Assembly (NCBI RefSeq): GCF_022539505.1
Contig: NC_061510.1
Location: forward strand, 34,559,047 to 34,623,046
Direction: 5' to 3'
DNA: 64,000 nucleotides
Origin: Lolium rigidum
Lineage: Eukaryota; Streptophyta; Magnoliopsida; Poales; Poaceae
Positions 32,233-43,063 of this stretch are shown in pieces. The notes below the pieces were generated by a model. That model saw only the letters and a program-made list of their open reading frames with translations. It was not told the origin of the DNA and did no database searches. How positions within the stretch are numbered: the stretch's first letter is position 1; each line of letters begins with the position of its first letter. The position numbers and the translations under genes were made by a program.

Positions 32233-33571
32233 TGAAAGGATCGTATGCCGCACCTAGAGGGGGGTGAATAGGTGCTAACCAATTTTTAGTTCTTTTTCAA
32301 ATTAGGCTTGACACGAAAGGTAAATTCTCTAGATATGCAACTAAGTGAATTTACCTATATGACAAGGATATCAACTAAGCAAGGTATAGCTACGCAATAG
32401 TAGATAGAGTGGGATAGAGGTAACCGAGAGTGTAGCACGCGATGACACGGAGATGATTCCCGTAGTTCCCTTCCTTTGCAAGAAGGTACGTCTACGTTTG
32501 GAGGAGTGTGGTTGCTACGCAAGCCAAACCAACAGCCCACGAAGGCTTCACTCGGATCTCCTGTGAGCAACGCCACGAAGGCCTAGCCCACTTCCACTAA
32601 GGGATTTCCTCGAGGCGGAAACCGGGCCTTTACAAAGTTCTTGGGGCACACATCCACAACCAAATTGGAGGCTCCCAAATCTGTAACAATACAACAATCA
32701 ACAACAACACATCAACAACAAATCAACTAGGGAACCAAATAGGAACACTAGCATGAGATCCCTCAAACAAGAGAGGGGAAATGAAGAACGCTTCGGTGAG
32801 GATGTAGATCGGTGTCTTCTCCTTCGAATCCCCAAAGATCAAGAGCTTTGGTTGGGGGAGGAAGGAGATCTTGCAAATCTTGACTTTCTTGAGGTGGCTC
32901 TAATGGAGGTGGCTTGGCAGATTTCTTGTATAATGATTGAGCAACTTGTCCCTTTGGAGAAGAAAGCTATTTATATGGATGGAGCTTTCAGATCTGACCG
33001 TTGGGGACGAATTTGACTTATACCGGAAGTTCCGGCCATCCAGGCCGGAAGTTCCGGCTATCACCGGAAGTACCGCCCGCTTGGACCGGAACTTCCGCTC
33101 CTGATGAAAAACCTGCAAAGCACAAAGAAGGGCGGAACTTGGGCGGAACTTCCGGTGACCGGAAGTTCCGGCCAAGTTCCGGCCAAGTTCCGAAAGTCCC
33201 CGAAAAACATACTGGACATCCAGAGCCCTAAAACGCCGACTTTCGGAACTTGCCCGGAAGTTGGGCGGAAGTTCCGCTGACCGGAACTTCCGGCCACAAG
33301 TGCCGGAACTTCCGGCCAGGGAACAAGAACAGTAAACGCAAATGCACTGTCAGGGTTTCTGCGGTACATACCAGGGCGGAAGTTCCGCCAGCAGGGGCCG
33401 GAACTTCCGCCAAGACGAAAAACCCTGCACAATATCAGAATTGGCAGATCATCTCGCTGAGCAAAAAATGTATTCCGAACACTTGTACCTGACCACATCA
33501 ACACACATAAAATTATACCTAGTGTTGACATCAAACACACAAAACCCAAAAGGGCGGGAAATGTTCTTTCA
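32233..33571 (-). repeat. 5' LTR of the copia element
   Basis: 1339 bp and the transcription-start LTR of the element. TATAAATA (minus) lies at 32969-32976 in CCATATAAATAGC. The CCGGAAGTTCCGG cluster occupies 33023-33412, upstream of it. It differs from the other LTR by an 11-bp GGCCAAGTTCC duplication and a handful of substitutions and single-base indels. Confidence 0.92.
33023..33412. promoter_or_regulatory. Cluster of CCGGAAGTTCCGG palindromes in the 5' LTR
   Basis: About a dozen palindromic words in both orientations in the U3 part of the LTR, 46 bp upstream of the TATA box. Counterpart of 22884-23260. Confidence 0.7.
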
Positions 33572-36107
33572 TAAGCCTAAAACCTTTCGATTCTAGAGTT
33601 CGCCTCCACAACTCTAACTTTCTATTAACCCCCGTTCGGCTATCATCGACTAGCACCACATCATCCGCAAAGAGCATACACCATGGGATATCTCCTTGTA
33701 TATCCCTTGTAACCTCATCCATCACCAAATCAAAAAGATAAGGGCTCAAAGCTAATCCTTGGTGTAGCCCTATTCTAATTGGAAAGTCATCAGTGTCGTC
33801 ATCACTTGTTCGAACACTTGTCACAACATTATCATACATATCCTTGATGAGGGTAATGTACTTCATTGGGACTTTGTGTTTCTCCAAGGCCCACCACATG
33901 ACATTCCGAGGTATTTTATCATAGGCCTTCTCCAAATCAATGAACACCATATTAAAGTCCTTCTTTTGCTCCCTGTATCTCTCCATCAGATGTCGTACCA
34001 AGAACATGGCTTCCATGATAGACTTCCCAGGCATGAAACCAAATTGGTTTTTGGGCACGCTTGTCAACCTTCCTAAGCGGTGCTCAATGACTCTCTCCCA
34101 TAGCTTCATAGTATGGCTCATCAGCTTGATTCCACGGTAATTAGTACAGCTTTGAACATCCCCTTGTTCTTGAAGATTGGTACTAAAATACGCCGCCTCC
34201 ATTCTTCGGGCATCTTGTTTGACCGAAAAATGAGGTTGAAAAGCTTAGTTAGCCATGCTATCGCTACGTCTTCAAGGCCTCTCCACGCCTCGATGGGGAT
34301 ACCATCAGGACCCATCGCCTTGCCTCCTTTCATTCTCCTTAACGCCTCCTTAACCTCAGACTCCTGGATACATCGCACAAAACACATGCTGGTATCATCA
34401 AAGGAGTCATCTAGCTCAATGGTAGAGCTCTCAACCTCTCCATTGTAAAGGTTGTCAAAGTACTCCCGCCATCTACGCTTGATCGCCTCATGCTTCACAA
34501 GAAGCTGATCCTCTCCGTCCTTGATGCATTTGACTTCGTTGACATCTCTCGTCTTCCTCTCCCTAAACTTGACCATCTTATAGATGTCCCTTTCGCCTTC
34601 CTTCGTGTTTAAACGTTGGTAGAGATCCTCATACGCCCGACCCCTTGCTTCACTCACCGCCCGCTTCGCAACCTTCTTCGCCACCTTGTACTTCTCCATG
34701 TTAGCTGCACTCCTGTCCAGATATAGGCATCTGAAATAGTCCCTCTTCTCCCTAATAACCTTCTGGACCTCATCGTTCCACTACCATGTATCCTTAGCTT
34801 CCCTTCTACTTCCCTTAGTCACCCCAAAATCCTCTACATCGACCTTCCGCAAGCAGGTCGCAATACTCGCCCACATCATGTTTGCATCGCCTCCTTCCTC
34901 CCAAGGGCCCTCCTTAATAACCCTCTCCCTAAAAGCCTGGGATGCCTCACCCTTGAGCTTCCACCACTTTGTTCTAGCGACTTTGGCGCGCTTACCCCGC
35001 TGGACACGGATCCTAAAGCAAAAGTCAGCAACCACCAGCTTATGTTGAGGGACAACACTCTCTCCAGGTATCACCTTACAATCAATGCAGGCGCGTCTGT
35101 CTTCTCTTCTAGAGAGGATAAAATCAATCTGGCTAGAGTGTAGACCACGACTGAACGTCACTAGATGGGATTCTCTCTTCCTAAAGAGGGTGTTAGCTAC
35201 GACCATGTCATAGCCTAGAGCGAAGCTTAGGACGTCTTCTCCTTCTTGGTTCCTGATGCCATAGCCAAAGCCCCATGAACCCTTTCAAAACCTGTGTTAG
35301 ATGTACCCACATGGCCATTGAGTTCTCCTCCTATGAAGAGCTTCTCACCAATAGGTACCCTCCTAACCAAGTCCTCCAGGCCTTCCCAGAACTCCCTCTT
35401 GGTGCTCTCATTGTGGCCTACTTATGGGGCATACGCGCTGATAACATTGAGGACTAAGTCCCCAACAACCATCTTGACAAGGATCATCCGGTCCCCTTGC
35501 CTCTTGACGTCCACAACTCCATTCCTGAGGCTCTTATTGACCAAGATGCCTACTCCATTTTTGTTTGAAGTTGTCCCCGTGTACCACAACTTGAAACCGG
35601 TATCCTCCACCTCCTTCGCCTTTTGTCCCTTCCATTTGGTCTCTTGGACACATAGGACATCAACACGCCTCGTCACCGCCGTATCAACTAACTCTCGTAA
35701 CTTACCCATCAGGGACCCTACGTTCCAGCTACCTAAGCGTATCCTCCTAGGCTCGGCTAACTTCCTTACCCTCCGCACTCGTCGAGTCGAATGCGGAGAC
35801 CCTCGCTCATTTTTCACTACACCGGGGCGTCGGTGCAGCGCGCCACTAAGGATGCGGTGACCCGACCCTTGCTCACTTATCACCGTATCCAGATCAAGAT
35901 ACGGCGCGCCACCAAGGGGGTGACGGCCCGGCCCTTGCCCATTTGACACCACACCTGGGTTCCGATGTGGCGCGTCGCTAAGAGGGTTACGTCCCAACGA
36001 GGTTTCTTTGGGTTTCATCTCCATAAGAGTGGCTGGGTTTTTTTACGTTGGCTCGCCCCGCCTATCACAACCCTCCTCCTTTACCCGGACTTGGAACCGG
36101 CTATGTA
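33572..36107 (-). mobile_element. RTE-type LINE, 5' part with endonuclease and reverse transcriptase
   Basis: Minus-strand frames encode, in order, an apurinic-type endonuclease (35422-36024: RRIRLGSWNVGSLMGKLREL, DVLCVQETKWKGQKAKEVED, NVISAYAP), a linker (34781-35206: HSSQIDFILSRREDRR), and reverse transcriptase (33577-34699: [95 protein letters not shown] with catalytic ADD). At least two frame breaks separate these blocks. The copia element interrupts it after SKGFRL. Total LINE length without copia is about 3.3 kb, right for the RTE clade. Confidence 0.85.
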
Positions 36108-36307
36108 AACGTAAGAAAAATTCTATTATACATACCCTTAGTCCTTAGACCTTGGTGACTAAAAGTAACCAGACAGAAGAGGGAGCATACAGGTGCACCC
36201 ACACGTGTACTTCCCATCCTGGAATGTTGTGCGCCAGATCTCGGTGCTCACCCGAAGAGCGCGCTCCCCGGCGTAGATGATAACTCCAGTGATTACCAAG
36301 TTTATTA

Positions 36308-36719
36308 CTCCCTCCGTTCCTTTCTATAGTGCCTATTGTTTTTTGGCACGGAAATTAGCGCAAGCAAATTTATTGACAAAAACCCCCCAGCGCTATTTGA
36401 GAGGGAAAAAAGGAAACTGGAAACAGATCGGAGACGTGATCTGCTCCCTACGCGGCCTACTCCTTCCTAATCTCACGTGATCCTTATTTGCTATTTCCTT
36501 AACAGACGCGTGCGTGATCTACTCCTTCCTAATCTCACGTCCAGATTTTCTCTACGTGATTGCATACCAGATTTTCTCAACGTGAACAGATTCGTTCCAG
36601 ATTTTCTGGACGGAAACAAATCGGTGAAAGGGGTTATTTGCAAAAAAACACAGCTTTCCTCTTATATTCTGAAACAATTGCGAAAAAACAATAGGCATTA
36701 TAGAAAGAAACGGATGGAG
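36308..36719. mobile_element. Stowaway-type MITE, 412 bp
   Basis: CTCCCTCCGTTCCTTTCT at the left and its near-complement AGAAAGAAACGGATGGAG at the right, with TA duplications (36306-36307 and 36720-36721). The inverted repeats extend about 40 bp (CTATAGTGCCTATTGTTTTTT / AAAAAACAATAGGCATTATAG, each with minor mismatch). The interior repeats CTACTCCTTCCTAATCTCACG twice. Confidence 0.8.
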
Positions 36720-36942
36720 TATTAGTATGGACATACGTAGTACTAGGCAAGATAGTACCGAGTTTTTTCTATGAGTAATATCGTGTACCGTAGTATCATG
36801 ATAAGAAAAATATGTGTTAAATAAAATTGTCACCTCACATATATTCTAGGAAAAACATAGTGCAATGTCATATTGTTCTCCCAAAGGAGTGGTACATCAT
36901 ATTTTTAGACAACCACACGAGAGATGCAGAGGCGGAAAATAG

Positions 36943-37334
36943 GGAAATTGTGTTTTGGCTCATAGGTGTAGATGCACCTGTTATAATAGAAATTATTTTA
37001 AATTTATTTTAAAATGTTAAAATATTTGAAATAAAATTCTGAGTATGTATCCTCATATTCTATGTTAGCTCACAAAATTTTGGCATGAAAAAATATTTTT
37101 TGTGCAGTATGTAAAAATGATATAAAAAAATCTCGTTAAAAGCTATTTTGAAGCGTAAAAAATTATTATTTTTACACTGATCACAAAAAACAATATTTTT
37201 CCGTGAAACTTTGTGCGGGTACATAGAGTGTCTGGATGTACACTCTGATATTTTCCTCAATTTTTTTAAACATTTTAAAATATAATTTTAAATAGTGGTT
37301 GCATCTATACCTATAAGCCAAAATGGATTTCCCC
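36943..37334. mobile_element. MULE-type MITE with long inverted ends
   Basis: Left end GGAAATTGTGTTTTGGC and right end GCCAAAATGGATTTCCCC begin inverted repeats of about 90 bp (TCATAGGTGTAGATGCA / TGCATCTATACCTATAA). Flanking 9-mers GGAAAATAG (36934-36942) and GAAAAATAG (37335-37343) differ at one base and fit a 9-bp Mutator-type duplication. Confidence 0.6.
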
Positions 37335-37562
37335 GAAAAATAGTAGTATCTTTAGTCCATAAAAGGAACGAAGCAATTACCTATTTATAAGGCTGCAGAT
37401 GTTGGTAGGTTAACTAATTTTTAATTAGTTTTAACTCATGTGTCGTACCACTTATTGTAGAAGTATCGGGATACTACCGATTTGACCCACGGTATCGCAT
37501 TATGACCATGATACCGATCGATTAGGATATATTATGTGATATGTACCGTTTCATCCCGGTAA

Positions 37563-37754
37563 AATGTCAGTGTCGTAAGATACTAGGATGTTGCGCACAA
37601 TGGTGATTACCCGATGAGGTGATCACAATGTCAGTGTCGTAAGATACTAGGATGTTGCGCACAATGGTGATTACCCGATGAGGTGATCACAATGTCAGTG
37701 TCGTAAGATACTAGGATGTTGCGCACAATGGTGATTACCCGATGAGGTGATCAC
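37563..37754. repeat. Perfect 64-bp tandem repeat, three copies
   Basis: AATGTCAGTGTCGTAAGATA starts at 37563, 37627 and 37691. The three 64-bp units look identical and each ends ...GAGGTGATCAC. Confidence 0.95.
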
Positions 37755-37782
37755 AGCGTAACGCAAACGTTGCACAGCTCAC

Positions 37783-37958
37783 TTTATTTTTTTCAAAACA
37801 CAGTACAATCAAAGCCCTATGAATGTACACACGCTCACCCTATCCCTATGAGCATCTCCAAGAGGCTGCGTTGAAGAATTGATCCTGCAGGTCTTGAGAT
37901 TGACGAAGTGATCACAGACGTCTCGATGTCAACGGAAACGTCGCCTCCCACTGAAAAA
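37783..37958 (-). mobile_element. Short retroposon (SINE/LINE-tail-like), minus orientation
   Basis: Begins TTTATTTTTTTCAAAACACA (a reversed poly-A) and continues with the grass repeat theme CACGCTCACCCTATCCCTATGA ... GACGTCTCGATGTCAACGG, read in short pieces here. I recall this as a common Pooideae retroposon. No target duplication was found. Confidence 0.4.
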
Positions 37959-38656
37959 ATATTCCACCTTTTTTATGAGACACCTAATAAGTGTTAAATC
38001 CGAAAACACGAGACAGCACTCACCGAAACACGGAAAATAGCAATGCTACCAGGCCGTATCTGCCCGCGGCCGGCACAAACCACGTGACAGACAGGGTACC
38101 AGTCTACGCGAGTCCGATCGCCATCGCCGGCCGGCATCACTGTCAATCCAGGTAGCTAGCTGCCGAGGCGGAGCGAGACGGACGGACGCCAACCAAAAGC
38201 GCAAAAACAACACGGGCCGTGGAGGCCGGAAAGGTCACCGCCATACCGCGCACGGGACGTGTGGCCTCCCGCACCGTTCGTCCGCCCGTTCCCGCGCGCG
38301 CCCACACACGCCATGCGCGGCCGTGCTTCACATGGCCGCCAGAGGTTGCCAAACCCAACCCGTTCGTCCGTCCGTTCCCCATGCGCGGCCGTGCTCCACA
38401 TGCCCCTGCCAGAGGTTGCCAAAGCCAAGTAGCCAACCCGTTCCCCTCCACCACGCAACGCAATCAATCTCGGCCGCCCGCGCGTACAGTACGCACCTCC
38501 ATATGATAAAACCCAGGCGCGCACTCCAACCACCGCCACCGCCGTCACCACTCAGCAGCAGTGTCTAGTAACTCCATCTGGACTTCTGCCGTCTCAACTC
38601 TGAGGTCTGAACTCGGCTGCTCGTGCCAGTGCCAGTGCCAGCAGCAGAGAGAAGCC

Positions 38657-39698
38657 ATGCTGGTGAGGAGCTCCTCCACGCCGATCCTCGGCGCGCTGCA
38701 CGCCTCCTCTGGCGGCGGCCACTCACCGGCCGTCCACTTCGCCGAGTCCTCCCCGACGGTCGCCTACCACCCGCCGGCCATCTCCTGCAGCCTCTCCAGC
38801 GCCGGCGGCTCGGATCACGAGCGCTCTCGTGGCACCGGCGGCCTACGCCGCGCCTGCTCCGACGGCAACCTCTCATCCCTGGGCGGCCGCGCCGACGACC
38901 ACCACCGATCCAGGCCGGCCCCGCTCGAGACGATCCAGTCCTTCGCGGCCCGCGACGGGTCGTGGGACGAGGAGGACGAAAACGACAACGACGACGACAC
39001 GGAGCAAGAGATGAGCTTCGGGATGTTCGGCGCCGTCGCGGGCACCGGCAGCACTTTCACGCAGGAGCACCCGCTGTTCCTGGCCAGGGGCCTGGGGATC
39101 GACCGGCTCGGCTCGGGCCTCCTCCTCACCGACGACGGCGGCAGCAACGACGGTAACGGCGGCGGCACCCACCCGGTGCCGTCCGGCGGCGGGGGGGACC
39201 CCTCCGGGATCGAGGCGCACTACAAGCAGCTCATCGAGGAGGACCCCTGCAACGGCCTCTTCCTCAGAAACTACGCGCGGTTCCTCTATCAGGTACTGTA
39301 CAAAACTTCCATCGTGGCACTGCCGTAATGTGTCATAGGACAGATATCCACACAAATGTGCAGCCGTTCTAATCGATCGATCGATCCAATTGCAATTGCA
39401 GGTGAAAGGAGATCGCCGGAGGGCGGAGGAGTACTACTCCCGCGCCATCCTCGCCGACCCCGGCGACGGCGAGCTGCTCTCCGAGTACGCCAAGCTCGTC
39501 TGGGAGGTGCACGGGGACGAGGACCGCGCCTCCGCCTACTTCGACCGGGCCGCCAGGGCCGACCCGCGCAACAGCCACGTCCTCGCCGCGCAGGCCGCCT
39601 TCCTGTGGGACACCGACGACGGCACTGGCCCTGAAGAGACGACCATGAGCTACACCGGCTTCGCCGCTCACCAATCTATGGCTTCGGCGACGACCTGA
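38657..39698 (+). CDS. TPR-like protein, two exons
   Basis: Exons 38657-39292 and 39402-39698, phase 0, GT-AG, 310 aa. The N-terminal two thirds are Ser/Gly/Asp-rich and probably disordered, with conserved-looking islands: MLVRSSSTPILGALHAS at the start, LRRACSDGNLSSLG, an acidic run (DEEDENDNDDDTEQE), MSFGMFG and HPLFLARGLGIDRLGSG. The C-terminal third (from about residue 190) has tetratricopeptide-type helices: EAHYKQLIEEDPCNGLFLRN-YARFLYQ, GDRRRAEEYYSRAILADPGD, RASAYFDRAARADPRNSHVL. This matches plant TPR-like superfamily proteins of unknown role. No signal peptide is seen, so it is probably a soluble scaffold. The leader contains GATAAAA near 38508 but no strong TATA. The last exon is the start of a tandem duplication, and another tail copy lies at 19298. 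Confidence 0.85.
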
Positions 39699-39813
39699 TC
39701 ACCTGAACCTTGCTGCTGCTGCTGCTGTCACACTGAACCTGACGTTGGTAGGCGGAGCTCGTCTTCTTCTTATTTCAGTACTCCTAGACCCCCAATAATT
39801 GTAGCAACTCATC

Positions 39814-40190
39814 GGCGATTTACACAAAAATAACCCTTTGTTGGAAAAAAACGCACAAAATGACCTTCCGGACAAACTATTTCACGCCTCTAACCCTTTT
39901 GTGTGACGCCCTTGTGAAGGGCGCCACACCTGTCTATGTGGCGCCCGTGGGAGCGGCGCCACACATTGTCGGCAGACAAGCTCGAGCCGCCACGTATGAC
40001 AGAACGTGTGGCGCCCTTGCGAAGGGAGCCACACAGAAGGGTGTGGCGCCCTTGCGAAGGGAGCCACACAAAAGGGTGTGGCGCCCTTCCGAAGGGAGCC
40101 ACACAAAAAGGTTAGAAACGTGAAATAGTTTGGCTGGAGGGTTATTTTGTGCTATTCTTGACTAAAAGGGTTATTTTTATGTAAATCGCC
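39814..40190. mobile_element. Mutator-like (MULE) non-autonomous element
   Basis: 377 bp with ends GGCGATTTACACAAAAATAA and TTATTTTTATGTAAATCGCC, flanked by perfect 9-bp duplications CAACTCATC (39805-39813 and 40191-40199). Unit 2 of the surrounding duplication has an uninterrupted CGGCTCATC at about 42060. The interior repeats GTGTGGCGCCCTT..GAAGGG.GCCACAC, able to fold. It sits in the 3' UTR region of the TPR gene. Confidence 0.9.
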
Positions 40191-40314
40191 CAACTCATCA
40201 TGGCCATGGCATAGTCCAGCCTCTCTGTACTGCTTCTTGTAGCCAACAAGATTCTCCTGTCATTTCTAGAGCTGCATTCCTTCAGAATCTCACCATTGCA
40301 CTACGATTTGTTAA

Positions 40315-41466
40315 GAGCATCTCCAGCCGCGTCCCCTAAACCGTCCCCCAAACCGCGCCGGATCGAGCGTTTGGGGGACGTGTTTCGTTCGTGCCGCGTT
40401 TGGGGGACGTCGCTCCCCAGCCGCGTCCCCCAAACGCCGCCCCCAAACATTTAAAGTATTTTTTTGGCTAGAAAGAAACTATTTAATAATATTCAAATCG
40501 GTTGAACATAAACAAATTATATATAAAACTTCGAAAAAATATAATTAAATACATATAAACTATCTACTTCTTCTTCTTCGCTGATGGCCCCGCCTCGTCG
40601 TCGTCATCGCGGTGGCGCTTCCTGCTCGTCACCTCTTCCGAAGAGGCGGTGTCGGCGCTCGACGCGTCGTCGTCGCCGGTGCTCGTCGAGCTGCGCCTTG
40701 GCCTTCGCCTTCGCCTTGGCCTTGGCCTTGGCCTTGGCCTTGGCGGCCTTCGCCTTGGAAGCCTTCGCCTTGGCCGCCTTCGCCTTGGCCGCCTTCGCCT
40801 TCGCACGGGCCACCGCCGCCGCCGCGGCCTCGCTCTCTTCTTCCTCCTCCTCCCAGCCCGGCCCATTCCTCCTCGCCGTCAACCGGCGGCGGGGAATCGT
40901 CGCCGCCGCTCGGCGTCCCGGCTCTCTCCCACCAATGGCGCCGGCCCGACAGGCTTTCCCTCGCCGGAGGTGTCGGACGGGAGCCGGGAGATGTAGCTCA
41001 TCGTCGCCGGAGGTGTCGGATGAAGGCTTGGATGAATGGTGGCGTGCGTACGGCGTACGTACGGGTCTTATTGAGCGCGGATGAACGGCGGCGCAGAAGT
41101 CGAAGAGAGCAGCGGTTGCTCTTCCGAGGAGTCGGCGCTCCATTCCGGCGGGGTTGGCGCGTCGTCGACGCGCTTGCCAATGCGACGGTTCCGCTTCTCG
41201 TCAACCGCACCGTCGCTACGTATGTGGCGGTTGAGCGTCCGAGCCGGCCGACGGGTCGGCCCCGCGCCTCCTCGCCTCTCATTTCGTTGTGTCCGGCGTG
41301 CCCGGTGCGTCCCCGTGGGACGGGGACGGGCTCGGGACGCCGGACACCGAATGGGGGCGCGCCGGACAAAAAAGGGCTTTGGGGGACGCGGCTGGAACGC
41401 TTTTTTTGTCCGGCGCGCCCCAAATCGCTTTGGGGGACGGTTTGGGGGACGCGACTGGAGATGCTC
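40315..41466. mobile_element. PIF/Harbinger non-autonomous element, 1152 bp, TSD TAA
   Basis: Ends GAGCATCTCCAGCCGCG and CGCGACTGGAGATGCTC (inverted, one step of divergence), with TAA on both sides (40312-40314, 41467-41469). The second duplication unit keeps the empty site GATTTGTTAAGCTCTGCC near 42180. The interior is GC-rich. On the minus strand it holds a (KA)n-rich frame (40604-41143) and a tail SEEVTSRKRHRDDDDEAG.. in another frame ending near 40564, probably the remnant of an element-encoded DNA-binding ORF. No transposase core is present. Confidence 0.9.
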
Positions 41467-42597
41467 TAAGCTCTGCTCTTCCAGCCAAAATGCAGATTTA
41501 CAAGTACGTTTCATCGAATTAATTTAAAATGAACAAAAGATAACCACATCTGGTATGGTCAGTTAAGCTCTGCCAGCTCAAGTGCAGATTCACAAGTGCT
41601 TTTCATCCAACCAAAATGAACAAAAGGTACCCACATTTGGTATGACCAGTTAAGCTGATCTGCCAGCTGAAATGCAGATTCAGATGTGACATTTGGTACC
41701 ACAGTAGATCGAGACAAGCAAATTTCCACAGGTAATGCAGATGCAATGAAAAAACTTCAGCTTATGTTAAGTGAAGAATCGGGAAAATCTTCGCAGCAGA
41801 AGCATACCTTGTTGGTCTGAAGAGTGAACACCACAGGGTGGTTTTCTACAGGTTCATGTGAATTGCGGGTCCTGCTCTAATATGACCTAAGTCCCGAGAT
41901 ATCTTCCTTAAGCTACACGGGGTTCGCCGCCGCCGCTGCTCGCTCGTCCATGGCTTCGGCGACCAGCTGAACCTTGCTACTGCTGTCACACTGAAGCTCA
42001 CCTGATGATAGGAGCTCGTCCTCTTGCTTCAGTACTCCTAGACTCCCAATAATTGTAGCGGCTCATCTTGGCCATGGCCTAGTCCAGCCCGTGGCCGTGT
42101 GTACTGCTTCTTGTAGCCAACAAGATTCTCCTGTCATTTCTAGTGCTGCATTACTTCAGAATCTCACCATTGCACTACGATTTGTTAAGCTCTGCCAGCC
42201 AAAATGCGGATTCACAAGTGTTTTGCATCGAATTAAAATGAACAAACGAATAACCACATTTGGTATGGTCAGTTAACCTCTGCCAGCTGAGGTGCAGATT
42301 CACACGTGCTTTTCATCCAACCAAAATGAACAAAAGGTACCCACATTTGGTATGATCAGTTAAGCTCTGCCAGCTGAAATGCAGATTCAGATGTGACACT
42401 TGGTACCACAGTAGGTCGAGACAAGCAAATTGGCACGGGTAATCCAGATGCAATGAAAAAACATGAGCTTATGTTAAGTGAAGAATCAGGAAAATCTTCA
42501 CAGCAGAAGCATACCTTGTTGATCTGAAGGGTGGTTTCTACAGGTTCCTGTGAATTGTGTGTCCTGCACTAATATGAACCGAGTCCCGATCTTCCTT

Positions 42598-43063
42598 TAA
42601 AATCAAAGGACAAGCTACAATAACATTGCAATTACACATTCCCTCAAAAAGAAAAAAAAACATTGCAATTACACATGCATGTCTCATCACCTATCATTAG
42701 GTGGAGAAATCATTATAACTTCAAGCCTAAGATACCCAAAACAGAATTCAGTACAGCAATGTCTACTTCTGAAGCAAACATCTTCACATGGAAGGCGTTG
42801 AAGTCGCAATTTCCAGTTAGACAACAAGTTCAGTGCCATCTATCTGTTCCAGAAGACAGTTCACAGAAAGCTGAAACTTTATTACTAGCCAACCATCCCC
42901 GAATGGCTGCATTTGAAGCAAAGTGCCACATACAAATTGATTACGAAAATGGAGGCATGATTTCCAAGGATGGAGCCTTTAAAAGAAAATCCAATACCTA
43001 CTTTCGTCCAGGTTAGATAAAACCAGACAATTGCAGATCAAAGCAATATAACTACGATTGAGG
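42598..43063. other. Spacer / 3' flank of the L11 gene
   Basis: AT-rich sequence between the TPR duplication and the L11 stop codon. The open frame 42663-43016 is antisense to the presumed L11 3' UTR and has no recognisable domain. Confidence 0.4.

Larger units (their letters stand above)
22092..33571 (-). mobile_element. Ty1/copia retrotransposon, Sirevirus (Maximus/SIRE)-like, complete with LTRs
   Basis: 11,480 bp between TG and CA, flanked by the 5-bp duplication TAAGC (22087-22091 and 33572-33576). It reads on the minus strand. The parts in transcription order are 5' LTR 33571-32233, primer binding site 32230-32218, gag 32183-29904, pol 29903-26463 in copia order (PR-INT-RT-RH), an internal promoter near 25828, an extra ORF 25278-23887, a polypurine tract 23434-23421 and 3' LTR 23420-22092. 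Features shared with Sireviruses are the long coiled-coil gag, the repeated CTCCCCCT-type polypurine signals (23423, 23505, 23539, 23843, 26393) and palindrome clusters in the LTR. The LTRs differ by only about a dozen small changes, so insertion is recent. Confidence 0.9.
39648..42597. repeat. Tandem duplication of the TPR 3' end and downstream flank
   Basis: Unit 1 is 39648-41910 and unit 2 is 41911-42597. Both start AGCTACAC.GG.TTCGCCGC and end GTCCCGA...ATCTTCCTT. Without its two inserts (MULE 39814-40190, Harbinger 40315-41466 and their target duplications), unit 1 is about 0.72 kb, close to the 0.69 kb of unit 2. Inside each unit a ~90-bp motif (AAGCTCTGCCAGC..AA.TGCAGATTCAC) is itself repeated two to three times. 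Confidence 0.85.

Noticed and set aside
37563..37754. CRISPR-like array
   Set aside because: Contiguous 64-bp tandem copies without unique spacers, in a plant genome.
40604..41143. Lys-Ala repeat ORF resembling a linker-histone tail
   Set aside because: It is inside a defined transposon, is low complexity, and has no globular histone domain.
42663..43016. 117-aa plus-strand ORF
   Set aside because: Antisense to the presumed L11 3' UTR, with no recognisable motif.
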